A stretch of 64,000 bases of DNA from Burkholderia seminalis DSM 23518 (lineage in GTDB: Bacteria; Pseudomonadota; Gammaproteobacteria; Burkholderiales; Burkholderiaceae). Made by a program: the position numbers and the translations under genes. The number at the start of each line of letters is the position of its first letter. The stretch's first letter is position 1. A model generated the notes under the pieces. It saw nothing but the letters and a program-made list of their open reading frames with translations, ran no database searches and was not told where the DNA came from. The stretch covers positions 1-64,000 of the forward strand of contig NZ_CADFDK010000012.1 in assembly GCF_902832885.1 (NCBI RefSeq). Direction: 5' to 3'. Shown in pieces: positions 1 through 11,010 of the stretch.

Positions 1-294
1 TCAGCGATCACCAGCCACCCACCAGGCCCGGTGACAACACCCCCCGGATCATGACTGCGACTGGGGGCGAGAATCATGCCGGGCCTGGCTGGCCAAAGCC
101 CCGACAATCGGGGCGTGAAGATAGTAACGGGGGCGGGGGCATTCATGGCGTCTCCAGTCTGTGCACGAGGCATGACCCGATTCTCGATTGATCGAGATTC
201 ATTGACAATTCCCTCTTGCCTTTACAAGCTGTCAAGTCTGACTTGACACTGGATGCATTCCGACCGTTAAACGGGATGGATCAGGAGCGAAAAC
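1..294. other. Intergenic region with two inverted repeats, upstream of lysR
   Basis: No gene is visible. Two perfect inverted repeats lie at the left edge. One has 10-bp arms CCAGGCCCGG at 22-31 and 79-88, and the other is GCCCCGA-CAA-TCGGGGC at 98-114. A third, TCTCGAT-TG-ATCGAGA, is at 182-197. Neither of the first two is followed on plus by a T-run, so they are not convincing terminators. They may belong to the leader or end of a gene outside the window. Confidence 0.5.
230..271 (+). promoter_or_regulatory. Probable promoter and palindromic operator of the first LysR gene
   Basis: A perfect inverted repeat TGTCAAG-N5-CTTGACA spans 230-248. Its right arm contains a consensus -35 box TTGACA (243-248). 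A weak -10 (GTTAAA, 266-271) follows at 17 bp, about 24 bp before the start codon. A dyad lying on the -35 box is the arrangement expected for autorepression by the LysR protein encoded next to it. Another TTGACA occurs at 202-207. Confidence 0.55.
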
Positions 295-1257
295 ATGGAC
301 CTGAACGCGCTGACGCTGCTCGTCGAGATCCTCGACGCCGGCAATCTCAGCAAGGCCGCCCAGCGGCTCAAGATGAGCCGCGCGAACGTCAGCTACCGGC
401 TGAACCAGCTGGAACGCTCGATCGGCCAGCAATTGGTGCGGCGTACGACGCGGCGCATCGAGCCGACCGAGATCGGGCTGAAGCTGTACGAGCACGGCCG
501 GCGCATCCGCAACGAACTGCTCGCCGCGCAGGAATCGGTGACGACGCTCGGCCAGGACCTGCAGGGCCGCGTGCGGCTGTCGGTGCCGAGCGGCTACGGG
601 CAGATGGTGATGTCCGACTGGCTGCTCGCGTTCAAGCGGCTGCACCCGGGCATCGTGCTCGACGTCGTGTTCGAGAATCGCGTCGAAGACCTGATGCGCG
701 ACGAAGTCGACATCGCGATCCGCGTGATGTCCGAGCCGCCGCAGAACCTCGTCGCGCGCGACATGGGCGCGGTGCGCTACGTCGCGTGCGCGTCGCCGGC
801 GTTCGCGGCCGCGCACGGGATGCCGTCGAGCCTCGGCGCGCTGGCCGCCGCGCCGGTCGTCACCGCGACGGTGATGGGCCGGCAGCTCCGGATCGCCGCG
901 TATCTCGGCGACGAGCGCCACGAGGTGCTGCTCGAACCCACGTTGATTTCGGAGAACTTCCTGTTCCTGCGCCAGGCGATCCTCGCGGGCATCGGCGTCG
1001 GCATCGTGCCCGACTACGTGATGCAGGACGACATGCGGCGCGGCACCGTCGTCACGTCGCTCGACGCGTACCGGCTCAGCATCTTCGGCACGCACATGTA
1101 CATGCTGTACATGCCGAACCGGCATCACACGCGCGCGACGTCGACGTTCATAGAGTTCATCCTCGAACAGGCCGGAAAGACCGGCCGGGGCGGGCCCGCC
1201 GCGATTCGTCAGGGTTTTCTGTCGGATGACAATCCGCCGGCGGCGCGGCGACAATAG
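295..1257 (+). CDS. LysR-family transcriptional regulator
   Basis: A 320-residue DNA-binding regulator. Residues 1-60 form the winged helix-turn-helix typical of LysR proteins (recognition helix around KMSRANVSYRLNQLE). Residues from about 90 to 295 form the periplasmic-binding-like effector domain. The start is supported by AGGAG seven bases upstream. Length is normal for the family, with a short Arg/Pro-rich tail. It reads into the gamma-glutamyltransferase gene 70 bp downstream on the same strand, so it may control that gene. The effector is not predictable from sequence. A palindrome on its own -35 box suggests autoregulation. Confidence 0.9.
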   Translation: MDLNALTLLVEILDAGNLSKAAQRLKMSRANVSYRLNQLERSIGQQLVRRTTRRIEPTEIGLKLYEHGRRIRNELLAAQESVTTLGQDLQGRVRLSVPSGYGQMVMSDWLLAFKRLHPGIVLDVVFENRVEDLMRDEVDIAIRVMSEPPQNLVARDMGAVRYVACASPAFAAAHGMPSSLGALAAAPVVTATVMGRQLRIAAYLGDERHEVLLEPTLISENFLFLRQAILAGIGVGIVPDYVMQDDMRRGTVVTSLDAYRLSIFGTHMYMLYMPNRHHTRATSTFIEFILEQAGKTGRGGPAAIRQGFLSDDNPPAARRQ

Positions 1258-1327
1258 CGCGCCGGGCCGGCAGCCGCGTTGCGCCGGCGCCGTCGCCTCA
1301 TTCGCATTCACTGCTGCCGAGGGTTCA

Positions 1328-3202
1328 ATGTTCGACCGGATTCGCCCGCACCCGCGTCCCTGGACGCTGCTTGCCGCCGTCGCGCTCGTCGCGTTCAACG
1401 CCGGCTGCACGTCCCCGTCCGCGCCGTCGGGCGCCGTCGTCCCGGTCGCCGCCGCATCGGGCGCGGCCGTCCCGCTGCCCGGCGTTCACGCGCCCGAACT
1501 GTCGTCGGGATGGACCGACAAGCCGGGCTGGACCTCGCAGCACTTCATGATCGCGGCCGCGAACCCGCTTGCGACGCAGGCCGGCTACGACATGCTGAAG
1601 GCCGGCGGCACCGCGATCGACGCGGCGATCGCGACGCAGATGGTGCTCGCGCTCGTCGAGCCGCAATCGTCGGGGATCGGCGGCGGCGCGTTCATGCTGT
1701 ACTTCGACGGCAAGACGGCGCAGGCGTACGACGGCCGCGAGACCGCGCCGGCCGCCGCGACCGACCGGCTGTTCTACGGGCCGACCGGCCAGCCGATGAG
1801 CTTCTACGAAGGTGTCGTCGGCGGCCGCTCGGTCGGCACGCCGGGCGTGCTGCGCATGCTCGACGCCGCGCACCGCGCGCACGGCAAGCTGCCGTGGCGC
1901 CGGCTGTTCCAGCCGGCCATCCGGCTCGCCGAGCGGGGCTTCACGATCAGCCCGCGGCTCGCGACGCTGATCGCGAACGACCGGTACCTGAAGAACGACC
2001 CGGCCGCGCGCGCGTACTTCTACAACGCCGACGGCACGCCGAAGGCGGCCGGCACGGTGCTGAAGAACCCCGCGCTCGCGACCGTGCTGCGCCAGGTCGC
2101 CGAGCGCGGCGCGAATGCGTTCTACAGCGGCGCGATCGCGCGCGACATCGTCACGAAGGTGCGCAGGCACCCGACCAACCCGGGCCTGCTGTCGCTGCAG
2201 GATCTCGCGCGCTACAAGGCGAAGGTGCGCACGCCGCTGTGCGCCGACTACCGGCGCTCGGTGGTGTGCGGGATGCCGCCGCCGTCGTCGGGCGGCCTCG
2301 CGATCGCGCAGATGCTCGGCATCCTCGAGGCGATGCCCGACTGGCAGCAGATCGGCGCGCAGAAGCCGGTGCGCAACGATGTCGGCTACGAGCCGACGCC
2401 GTTCGCCGCGCACCTGTTCAGCGAGGCCGGCCGCCTCGCGTATGCGGACCGCGCGCGTTACGTCGCCGATCCCGATTTCGTGCCGCTGCCGGGCGGCAGC
2501 TGGGCGAGCCTCACCGACAAAACCTATCTCGCGCAGCGCGCGCGGCTGATCGGCGACACCAGCATGGGCGTCGCGCAGGCCGGCACGCCGCAGGGCGCGA
2601 CGCTCGCGATGGCCGACGATCGCAGCCCCGAACGGCCGTCGACGTCCGACATCGCGATCGTCGACCGCTACGGCCAGGCGCTGTCGATGACGACCAGCAT
2701 CGAGGATGCGTTCGGCTCGCGGCTGATGGTGCGCGGCTTCATGCTGAACAACCAGCTCACCGATTTCTCGTTCGTGTCGAACGACAACGGCCGGCCGGTC
2801 GCGAACCGCGTGCAGCCGGGCAAGCGGCCGCGCTCGGCGATGTCGCCGGAACTCGTGTTCGACAAGAAGACGAAACAGGTGACGATGGTCGTCGGCTCGG
2901 CAGGCGGCCCCGCGATCATCAACCACGTCGCGAAGACGCTGGTCGGCGTGCTCGACTGGGGCATGACGATGCAGCAGGCGATCGCGCTGCCGAACTTCGG
3001 GTCGATGAACGGGCCGACGCAACTGGAGCGCGGCCGCGTGTCGGAGGCGCTCGCCGACGGGCTCAAGGGCCGCGGGCACGACGTGCAGGTCGTCGAGATG
3101 AACTCCGGGCTGCAGGGGATCCAGCGGCTGAACGTGCAGGGGCAGACGGTGTGGTTCGGCGGCGCGGATCCGCGTCGGGAAGGGGTGGCGATGGGCGAGT
3201 GA
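1328..3202 (+). CDS. ggt: Gamma-glutamyltransferase, probable lipoprotein
   Basis: This 624-residue Ntn-hydrolase precursor hydrolyses or transfers the gamma-glutamyl group of glutathione and related compounds. Residues 1-27 form a lipoprotein signal peptide ending NAGC, so the enzyme is probably anchored to a membrane by Cys27 rather than soluble in the periplasm. Thr439 in the STSDIAIVD segment aligns with the autocleavage and nucleophile threonine that splits the chain into large and small subunits. The downstream FMLNNQLTDFS and VVGSAGGPAI motifs are typical of the small subunit. The start at 1328 has GAGGG four bases upstream and gives a proper signal peptide. An in-frame start at 1226 would overlap lysR and bury the signal. 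Confidence 0.92.
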   Translation: MFDRIRPHPRPWTLLAAVALVAFNAGCTSPSAPSGAVVPVAAASGAAVPLPGVHAPELSSGWTDKPGWTSQHFMIAAANPLATQAGYDMLKAGGTAIDAAIATQMVLALVEPQSSGIGGGAFMLYFDGKTAQAYDGRETAPAAATDRLFYGPTGQPMSFYEGVVGGRSVGTPGVLRMLDAAHRAHGKLPWRRLFQPAIRLAERGFTISPRLATLIANDRYLKNDPAARAYFYNADGTPKAAGTVLKNPALATVLRQVAERGANAFYSGAIARDIVTKVRRHPTNPGLLSLQDLARYKAKVRTPLCADYRRSVVCGMPPPSSGGLAIAQMLGILEAMPDWQQIGAQKPVRNDVGYEPTPFAAHLFSEAGRLAYADRARYVADPDFVPLPGGSWASLTDKTYLAQRARLIGDTSMGVAQAGTPQGATLAMADDRSPERPSTSDIAIVDRYGQALSMTTSIEDAFGSRLMVRGFMLNNQLTDFSFVSNDNGRPVANRVQPGKRPRSAMSPELVFDKKTKQVTMVVGSAGGPAIINHVAKTLVGVLDWGMTMQQAIALPNFGSMNGPTQLERGRVSEALADGLKGRGHDVQVVEMNSGLQGIQRLNVQGQTVWFGGADPRREGVAMGE

Positions 3203-3304
3203 GGGCGATGAGCGACAACTTCACGTGGCTGATCGACCCGGCGGCTTCGCTCGACGCAGCGCCTGCGCAAGCGCAGAACATGAGCGCGTGATTGCAGGCG
3301 GCCG

Positions 3305-3325
3305 GCATCGCCGGTACGGCGATGC
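3305..3325. terminator. Hairpin between the convergent ggt and tauC ends
   Basis: GCATCGCC-GGTAC-GGCGATGC is a perfect 8-bp stem with a 5-base loop between two converging genes. It lacks a clear T-run on either side, so it is only a possible bidirectional terminator. Confidence 0.4.
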
Positions 3326-3435
3326 GCGTCGGTGCCCCGACTGCCGCGCGATGCATTCGTCGCCGAATTCACCGCCGCTTACGCCCGGCCGCTGACGGTC
3401 GTGCGCCAGCCGATCCGGGCGTGTCGCGCGCTGCT

Positions 3436-6240
<2,805 letters not shown>

Positions 6241-6309
6241 GCGGCTCTCCTTCGGAATGCGGGCATTGCTGCGGGAGAGCCGACTTTACGAGCTTTGTGT
6301 GCCGCGGGA

Positions 6310-6332
6310 GCGAACTTATCCTGCGAAGCTAT
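6310..6332 (-). promoter_or_regulatory. Direct repeat upstream of tauA, possible activator site
   Basis: On the plus strand GCGAACTTAT (6310-6319) and GCGAAGCTAT (6323-6332) match at 8 of 10 positions with a 13-bp period, about 70-90 bp upstream of tauA. Sulfonate genes are usually activated by CysB-family LysR regulators, so this is a candidate binding site. The assignment is inference. Confidence 0.3.
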
Positions 6333-6430
6333 CGATGCCGTTTCAGCTTTGCTTTCCACGTTCGACCGGATCGCGTGTCCGGTCGGGTGGCGATTGCCGT
6401 GCGGCAGCACGGACGGCCGGCGCGGCAACG

Positions 6431-6455
6431 AAAAAGCCCGCATCGCTGCGGGCTT
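6431..6455 (-). terminator. Rho-independent terminator of lipBA
   Basis: Stem AAGCCCGC (6434-6441) and GCGGGCTT (6448-6455) with a 6-base loop, followed in the minus direction by a T-run (AAAAA on plus, 6431-6435). It lies about 40 bp after the lipA stop and upstream of tauA, so it separates the two transcripts. Confidence 0.85.
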
Positions 6456-6492
6456 GTTTCGACTGCATGAGACTGCTGCGCGAACGCGGCGC

Positions 6493-7485
6493 TCAGACCA
6501 CGCCGGCCCCGTGCGCCTGCAGATCGGCGTGATAGCTCGACCGCACCATCGCGCCGACGGCCGCGTGCGTGAAGCCCATCTTGTACGCCTCTTCCTCGTA
6601 CATCTTGAACGTGTCCGGATGCACGTACGCGCGCACCGGCAGGTGGTGCTCGGACGGTTGCAGGTACTGGCCGATCGTCAGCATGTCGACGTCGTGCGCG
6701 CGCAGGTCGCGCATCACCTGCAGGATTTCCTCCTCCGTCTCGCCGAGGCCGACCATCAGGCCCGATTTCGTCGCGACGTCCGGATGCTGCGCCTTGAAGT
6801 CCTTCAGGAGCTTCAGCGAGTGCGCGTAGTCCGAACCCGGGCGCGCTTCCTTGTACAGGCGCGGCACCGTTTCGAGGTTGTGGTTCATCACGTCGGGCGG
6901 TGCGGCGTTCAGGATCGAGATCGCGCGGTCGAGACGGCCGCGGAAGTCCGGCGTCAGGATCTCGATGCGCGTTTCCGGCGACTGCTCGCGCACTTCGCGG
7001 ATGCACTCGACGAAGTGGGCGGCGCCGCCGTCGCGCAGGTCGTCGCGGTCGACGCTCGTGATCACCACGTACTTGAGCTTCAGCGCGGCGATCGTGCGCG
7101 CGAGGTTCTTCGGTTCGTCGGCGTCGAGCGGATCGGGGCGGCCGTGGCCGACGTCGCAGAACGGGCAGCGGCGCGTGCACTTGTCGCCCATGATCATGAA
7201 CGTCGCGGTGCCCTTGCCGAAGCATTCGCCGATGTTCGGGCAGCTCGCTTCCTCGCACACGGTGTGCAGGTTGTGCTCGCGCAGGATCGTCTTGATCTCG
7301 TTGAAGCGCGAGCTGCCGGTGGCCGCCTTCACGCGGATCCACTCGGGCTTCTTCAGCTTCTCGATCGGAATGACCTTGATCGGGATGCGCGCCGTCTTCG
7401 CCTGCGCCTTCTGCTTGGCGGTCGGATCGTAGGCAGCGGTGGCGGCCGAATCGGCCGGTGCGGGAGAAGCGGTAACGTCAGTCAT
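6493..7485 (-). CDS. lipA: Lipoyl synthase
   Basis: A 330-residue radical SAM enzyme that inserts two sulfur atoms into octanoyl-lysine on the E2 and H proteins. The auxiliary 4Fe-4S cluster is bound by Cys77, Cys82 and Cys88 ([12 protein letters not shown]). The radical SAM cluster is bound by Cys103, Cys107 and Cys110 (CTRRCPFC). The conserved RSSYHAD near the C-terminus supplies the serine ligand of the auxiliary cluster. The N-terminal 30 residues are an Ala/Lys-rich extension common in this genus. The gene overlaps the end of lipB by eight bases, so octanoyl transfer and sulfur insertion are co-expressed. Confidence 0.98.
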   Translation of the reverse strand: MTDVTASPAPADSAATAAYDPTAKQKAQAKTARIPIKVIPIEKLKKPEWIRVKAATGSSRFNEIKTILREHNLHTVCEEASCPNIGECFGKGTATFMIMGDKCTRRCPFCDVGHGRPDPLDADEPKNLARTIAALKLKYVVITSVDRDDLRDGGAAHFVECIREVREQSPETRIEILTPDFRGRLDRAISILNAAPPDVMNHNLETVPRLYKEARPGSDYAHSLKLLKDFKAQHPDVATKSGLMVGLGETEEEILQVMRDLRAHDVDMLTIGQYLQPSEHHLPVRAYVHPDTFKMYEEEAYKMGFTHAAVGAMVRSSYHADLQAHGAGVV

Positions 7486-8224
7486 TCGATTGTTCCAGTG
7501 CCTGCGGCTTGTCGGCGGCCGCGGATGCGCCGTCGAGGTTGGCGATCAGACGGCGCACCAGCGTGTGCGCGACGTCGTTCCAGTCGGCGGCAACCTCGAG
7601 GCTCGCCATGTCGACGGTTTCCAGTCCGGCATAGCCGCACGGGTTGATCGCAAGAAACGGGCGCAGATCCATCTTCACGTTCAGGCTGAGCCCGTGATAG
7701 CTGCAGCCGTTGCGGATCTTCAGGCCGAGGGCCGCGATTTTCGCGCCCTCGTGCACGCCGGATGCCACGTAGATCCCCGGCGCGCCCGCCTTGCGGACCG
7801 AAGCGAGATTATACGCCGCGAGGGTTTCGATCACGGCCTCCTCGATCTTCGTCACGAGCGTGCGCACCATCAGCTTGCGCCGGCGCAGGTCCAGCAGCAG
7901 GTAGACGACGATCTGGCCGGGGCCGTGGTAGGTGATTTGTCCGCCGCGGTCGACCTTCACGAGCGGCACGCCGCTGTCGGCCACCAGCAGGTGGGCCGGG
8001 TCGCCGGCCTGGCCGAGCGTGTAGACGGGCGAATGCTCGACCACCCAGATCTCGTCGCCGGTATCGGCCGTACGCGCGTCGGTGAACGCGCGCATCGCGT
8101 CGAAGCTCGTCTCGTAGGCCTCGAGGCCCCGCCAGCGCACGGTGACCGGCTGGGCCGGGGAATCGGCGGGCGATGCGGAAACGGCGACAGGGGTGGACAC
8201 GATGGAAACCGGCGAAACGGACAT
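7478..8224 (-). CDS. lipB: Octanoyl-[ACP]:protein N-octanoyltransferase
   Basis: A 248-residue enzyme that moves octanoate from acyl-carrier protein onto the lipoyl domain lysine, the step before LipA. The motif [12 protein letters not shown] is at 93-104. The catalytic dyad is Lys162 (GAKIAALG) and Cys196 (INPCGY). The first 25 residues are Ser/Pro/Ala-rich and longer than in E. coli, so a later start is conceivable, although no better-placed ATG is obvious. It overlaps lipA by eight bases and is the first gene of the lipBA unit. Confidence 0.97.
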   Translation of the reverse strand: MSVSPVSIVSTPVAVSASPADSPAQPVTVRWRGLEAYETSFDAMRAFTDARTADTGDEIWVVEHSPVYTLGQAGDPAHLLVADSGVPLVKVDRGGQITYHGPGQIVVYLLLDLRRRKLMVRTLVTKIEEAVIETLAAYNLASVRKAGAPGIYVASGVHEGAKIAALGLKIRNGCSYHGLSLNVKMDLRPFLAINPCGYAGLETVDMASLEVAADWNDVAHTLVRRLIANLDGASAAADKPQALEQSND

Positions 8225-8308
8225 GGGCGGTAGTTTACCGAAAACCCATGGGTCTCGCCGGCCTTGGGACGGGGACGGATCGCCGGTATCCGTCGGACGA
8301 CATGCAGG

Positions 8309-8635
8309 TCAGACCGTGCGCCAGCCGTCGTGGAACAGTGCGCTCACGCGTTCGCGCAGCCGTGCCAGCCCGCCGAGCGCGACCTCCCGGGGCGGCCGCG
8401 ACACCGAGAACGCGACGCACGCGCCCTCGCGGCCTTCCGCGCTGAGCCACAGCCGCTCGCCGCGGCGCAGCTTCAGCGTCTCGCCGTCGACCAGGAAGTA
8501 GTCGTCGACGTCGTTGCTGCGCGTGGCCCAGACCGGCCCGCATTGAACGATCAGCCGCGTGCTGCGTTGTACCTTCATCGGTACGGTTTCGCCCGCCGGG
8601 ATTTCGAACGTGATGCTTGAAGAGATTTCTTGCAT
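8309..8635 (-). CDS. DUF2917 domain protein
   Basis: A 108-residue protein matching the DUF2917 family, small beta-rich (cupin-like) proteins of unknown function common in Burkholderiales. There is no signal peptide or membrane segment. The segment FEIPAGETVPMKVQRSTRL is typical of the family, and the rest is beta-rich with Arg/Glu-rich turns. The ATG at 8635 has GGAG six bases upstream, whereas an in-frame TTG at 8650 would overlap that ribosome site. It is divergent from the LysR gene at 8738, which may regulate it. A good promoter precedes it. Confidence 0.75.
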   Translation of the reverse strand: MQEISSSITFEIPAGETVPMKVQRSTRLIVQCGPVWATRSNDVDDYFLVDGETLKLRRGERLWLSAEGREGACVAFSVSRPPREVALGGLARLRERVSALFHDGWRTV

Positions 8636-8670
8636 GATCGACTCCGCCAATAAGTGCTTCGATGGCTACA

Positions 8671-8698
8671 ATCGTAGACACTTCAAGGCGTCCGACAA
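8671..8698 (-). promoter_or_regulatory. Sigma-70 promoter for the DUF2917 gene
   Basis: On the minus strand TTGTCG (plus 8693-8698) is followed after 16 bp by TACGAT (plus 8671-8676), about 36 bp upstream of the start codon. On plus, an overlapping TACAAT (8667-8672) could serve as the -10 of the divergent LysR gene. Confidence 0.5.
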
Positions 8699-8705
8699 AA
8701 CGACC

Positions 8706-8732
8706 AATTTTCACGTCGATGTGAGGAAAATT
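8706..8732. promoter_or_regulatory. LysR-type operator candidate
   Basis: Perfect inverted repeat AATTTTC-N13-GAAAATT ends five bases before the LysR start codon. It is AT-rich in an otherwise GC-rich region and lies in the divergent intergenic space, as expected for a regulator binding its own control region. Confidence 0.5.
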
Positions 8733-8737
8733 AGCAA

Positions 8738-9731
8738 ATGGACCTCCGCCAGCTGCCTGCGCTGAACGCGATTCGCGCGTTCGAAGCCGCCGCCCGTCAC
8801 GAGAATTTCTCGCGCGCCGCCGACGAGCTGTACGTCACGCACGGCGCGGTCAGCCATCAGGTTCGCGCACTCGAGGAGGAGCTCGGCGTGCAGCTGTTCA
8901 CACGCAACGGCAAGCGGCTGTGCCTGACCGACGCCGGCATGCGCTACGCGCAGCAGATCCGCACCGCGCTGATGGTGATCGCGGACGCGACGCGCGAGGT
9001 GCGCTCGAGCGACCGCGACCGGCGGCTCGTCGTGTCGATGCTGTCGTCGTTCGCCGCGCGCTTCATCACGCCGCGCATCGGCTCGTTCATCGAGCGGCAT
9101 CCGGAAATCGACGTCGAGCTGCAGTCGACCAACTCGCTCACCGATTTCGCGCGCGACGACGTCGACCTCGCGATCCGCTTCGGCTCCGGCACCTATCCGG
9201 GGCTGCACGTCGAGCCGCTGTTCGAGGAGGTGTTCTTTCCGGCCTGTGCGCCGACGCTGAACGGCGGCAAGCTGCCGCAAACGCCCGCCGATCTCGTCCA
9301 CTACAACCTGCTGCGCTCGGACGACGAGCTGTGGCGGCCGTGGTTCGACGCGGCCGGGCTCGATACGCTGACCGAGCCGAAACGGGGGGGTGCTGTACCA
9401 GGATTCGTCGAACCTGCTGCTGGCCGCGATCGACGGCCAGGGCATCGCGCTGGTACGCCGCTCGCTCGCGGTACACGACCTGCTCGACGGGCGCATCGTG
9501 CGCCTGTTCGACATCGACGGGCAGAGCCCGTGGCACTATTTTTTCGTGTGCCCGCCGCCGCTTCTGAACACGCCGCGCGTGCAGGCGTTCAGGACCTGGC
9601 TGTTCGAGCAGGTCGTGGAATACAAGCGGCTGTGCGACGAGCTGGACGCGCGGCGCGCGGCGGGGAAGACCCCCGCCGAGTGCGCGCGGGAAGGAGGATG
9701 GAAAGCGCTCAGGCGGCTGGAAGGCGCTTAA
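8738..9731 (+). pseudogene. LysR-family regulator (GcvA/TrpI-like), frameshifted at a G7 run
   Basis: The N-terminal frame encodes a normal LysR winged helix (residues 1-60, with HENFSRAADELYVTHGAVSHQ) and the start of the effector domain. At 9384-9390 a run of seven G breaks the frame after the LTEPKR segment. The rest of the protein (VLYQDSSNLLLAAIDGQG to the C-terminus) continues in the +1 frame to a TAA at 9729-9731. Removing one G would give one uninterrupted 330-residue protein of normal family length. Either the gene is inactive, the run is a phase-variable switch, or the sequence has a base-calling error. Its stop codon overlaps that of convergent ybeD. Confidence 0.85.
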
Positions 9732-10036
9732 AGGACGACCTTGACCATCGGATGGCCGGTCAGTGCGCGGTAGATGCTGTCGAGCTGCTCCTGGCTCGTC
9801 GCGCGCACGGTGATCGTGAGGCCCGTGTAATTGCCGCCGCTCGACGCGCGCTCCTCGATCTTCTCGACATCGATCTCGTTGTCGTGAACGGCCACGACCT
9901 TGAAGATCGTGTCCTTGAACTCCGGGTGCGCCTTGCCCATGATCTTGATCGGGAAATCGCACGGAAACTCCAGCAGCGACTCCTTCCGGGTATCGATCGC
10001 GCCGGTCACCTCGATGGTTTTGGTCGGTTCGCTCAT
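9728..10036 (-). CDS. ybeD: DUF493 family protein (YbeD-like)
   Basis: A 102-residue cytosolic protein of the YbeD/DUF493 family, with an ACT-like ferredoxin fold and a proposed regulatory role often linked to lipoate genes. The family-typical CDFPIKIMGK, GGNYTGLTITV and IYRALTGHPMVKVVL are all present. The ATG at 10036 overlaps the stop of the aminotransferase gene as TGATG, with GGAG upstream, which indicates coupled translation. In many related genomes lipB follows directly. Here a LysR gene and the DUF2917 gene stand between. Confidence 0.9.
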   Translation of the reverse strand: MSEPTKTIEVTGAIDTRKESLLEFPCDFPIKIMGKAHPEFKDTIFKVVAVHDNEIDVEKIEERASSGGNYTGLTITVRATSQEQLDSIYRALTGHPMVKVVL

Positions 10037-10962
10037 CACTTTCTCCGGGTTAGGTCAAACTGTTCAAACTCGCGTGCCTTCGCACGCTGGTACGCGTCGT
10101 ACAACGCCGCGAACACGGGGCCCGGCTTGCCGCCCTGGACGGGCAGGTCGTCGAGCAACGTGACGGGCAGCACTTCCTTCGTGGCCGACGTGATCATGAT
10201 CTCGTCGGCCGCGCGCAACTCCACTTCGCTGATCTCGCGCGCGACGAACGGGATCTTGCATTCGTCGGCCAGCTGCTCGACCAGCGCGTAGCGGATCCCT
10301 TCGAGGATCTTGTTGCTGCGCGGCGGTGCGATCAGCTCGCCGTTCTTCACGATCCACACGTTCGACGACGAACCTTCGGTCAGGTTGCCGTCGCGCAGCT
10401 GCAGCGTCTCGAACGCGTCGCGCTCCGCCGCATGCTGCGCCATCAGCACGTTGCCGAGCAGCGAGATCGACTTGATGTCGCAATGCAGCCAGCGGCGATC
10501 CTCGGCCGTCACGCAGCGCACGCCCTTCGCGCGCTCCTCTTCCGACGGCAGGCGCAGCGGGCTCGTCATCGCGAACACCGTCGGCACCGCGTCCGCCGGG
10601 AACGCATGGCCGCGCTTCGCGACGCCGCGCGTCACCTGCAGGTAGACGAGCGCGTTGCCGTCGCCGAGGCCTTCGGCATTCGCCGCGACCACGTGCTCGA
10701 TCAGCGCGCGCCAGCCGGCCGCGTCGTGCGGATCGTCGATGCCGATCTTCTTCAGGCTGCGCGCGAGCCGCTCCAGATGCTGATCGATCCGGAACGGCAC
10801 GTGCGCGCCGTCGTGCGCATAAACGGGCACGACTTCATACACGCCGTCGCCGAAGATGAACCCGCGGTCGAGCACCGGCACACGGGCTTCGGACAGCGGC
10901 ACCAGTTCCTCCTGCGACGCAACGCTGAGGTAGACGATCGGTTCGAATTCGGCTTGGCTCAT
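10036..10962 (-). CDS. D-amino-acid transaminase (class IV PLP aminotransferase)
   Basis: A 308-residue fold-type IV PLP enzyme. Lys164 in DIKSISLLGN is the PLP lysine. VPVLDRGFIFGDGVYEVVPVY near the N-terminus and LTEGSSSNVWIVKNGELIAPP are characteristic of D-alanine/D-glutamate transaminases, though branched-chain aminotransferases and aminodeoxychorismate lyase share the fold. Placement right after a D,D-carboxypeptidase gene (48 bp gap) fits recycling of the released D-alanine or supply of D-amino acids for peptidoglycan. That link is inferred from context. Confidence 0.88.
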   Translation of the reverse strand: MSQAEFEPIVYLSVASQEELVPLSEARVPVLDRGFIFGDGVYEVVPVYAHDGAHVPFRIDQHLERLARSLKKIGIDDPHDAAGWRALIEHVVAANAEGLGDGNALVYLQVTRGVAKRGHAFPADAVPTVFAMTSPLRLPSEEERAKGVRCVTAEDRRWLHCDIKSISLLGNVLMAQHAAERDAFETLQLRDGNLTEGSSSNVWIVKNGELIAPPRSNKILEGIRYALVEQLADECKIPFVAREISEVELRAADEIMITSATKEVLPVTLLDDLPVQGGKPGPVFAALYDAYQRAKAREFEQFDLTRRK

Positions 10963-11010
10963 AGTGATGACAGATGGGGATGAAGTCGTGAAAACAAAGG
11001 CCCGTCGGGC

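Noticed and set aside
3208-3291. A 27-codon frame just after ggt (MSDNFTWLIDP...)
   Set aside because: It has no recognisable family and only a weak GAGGG nearby. It is too short to support without expression data.
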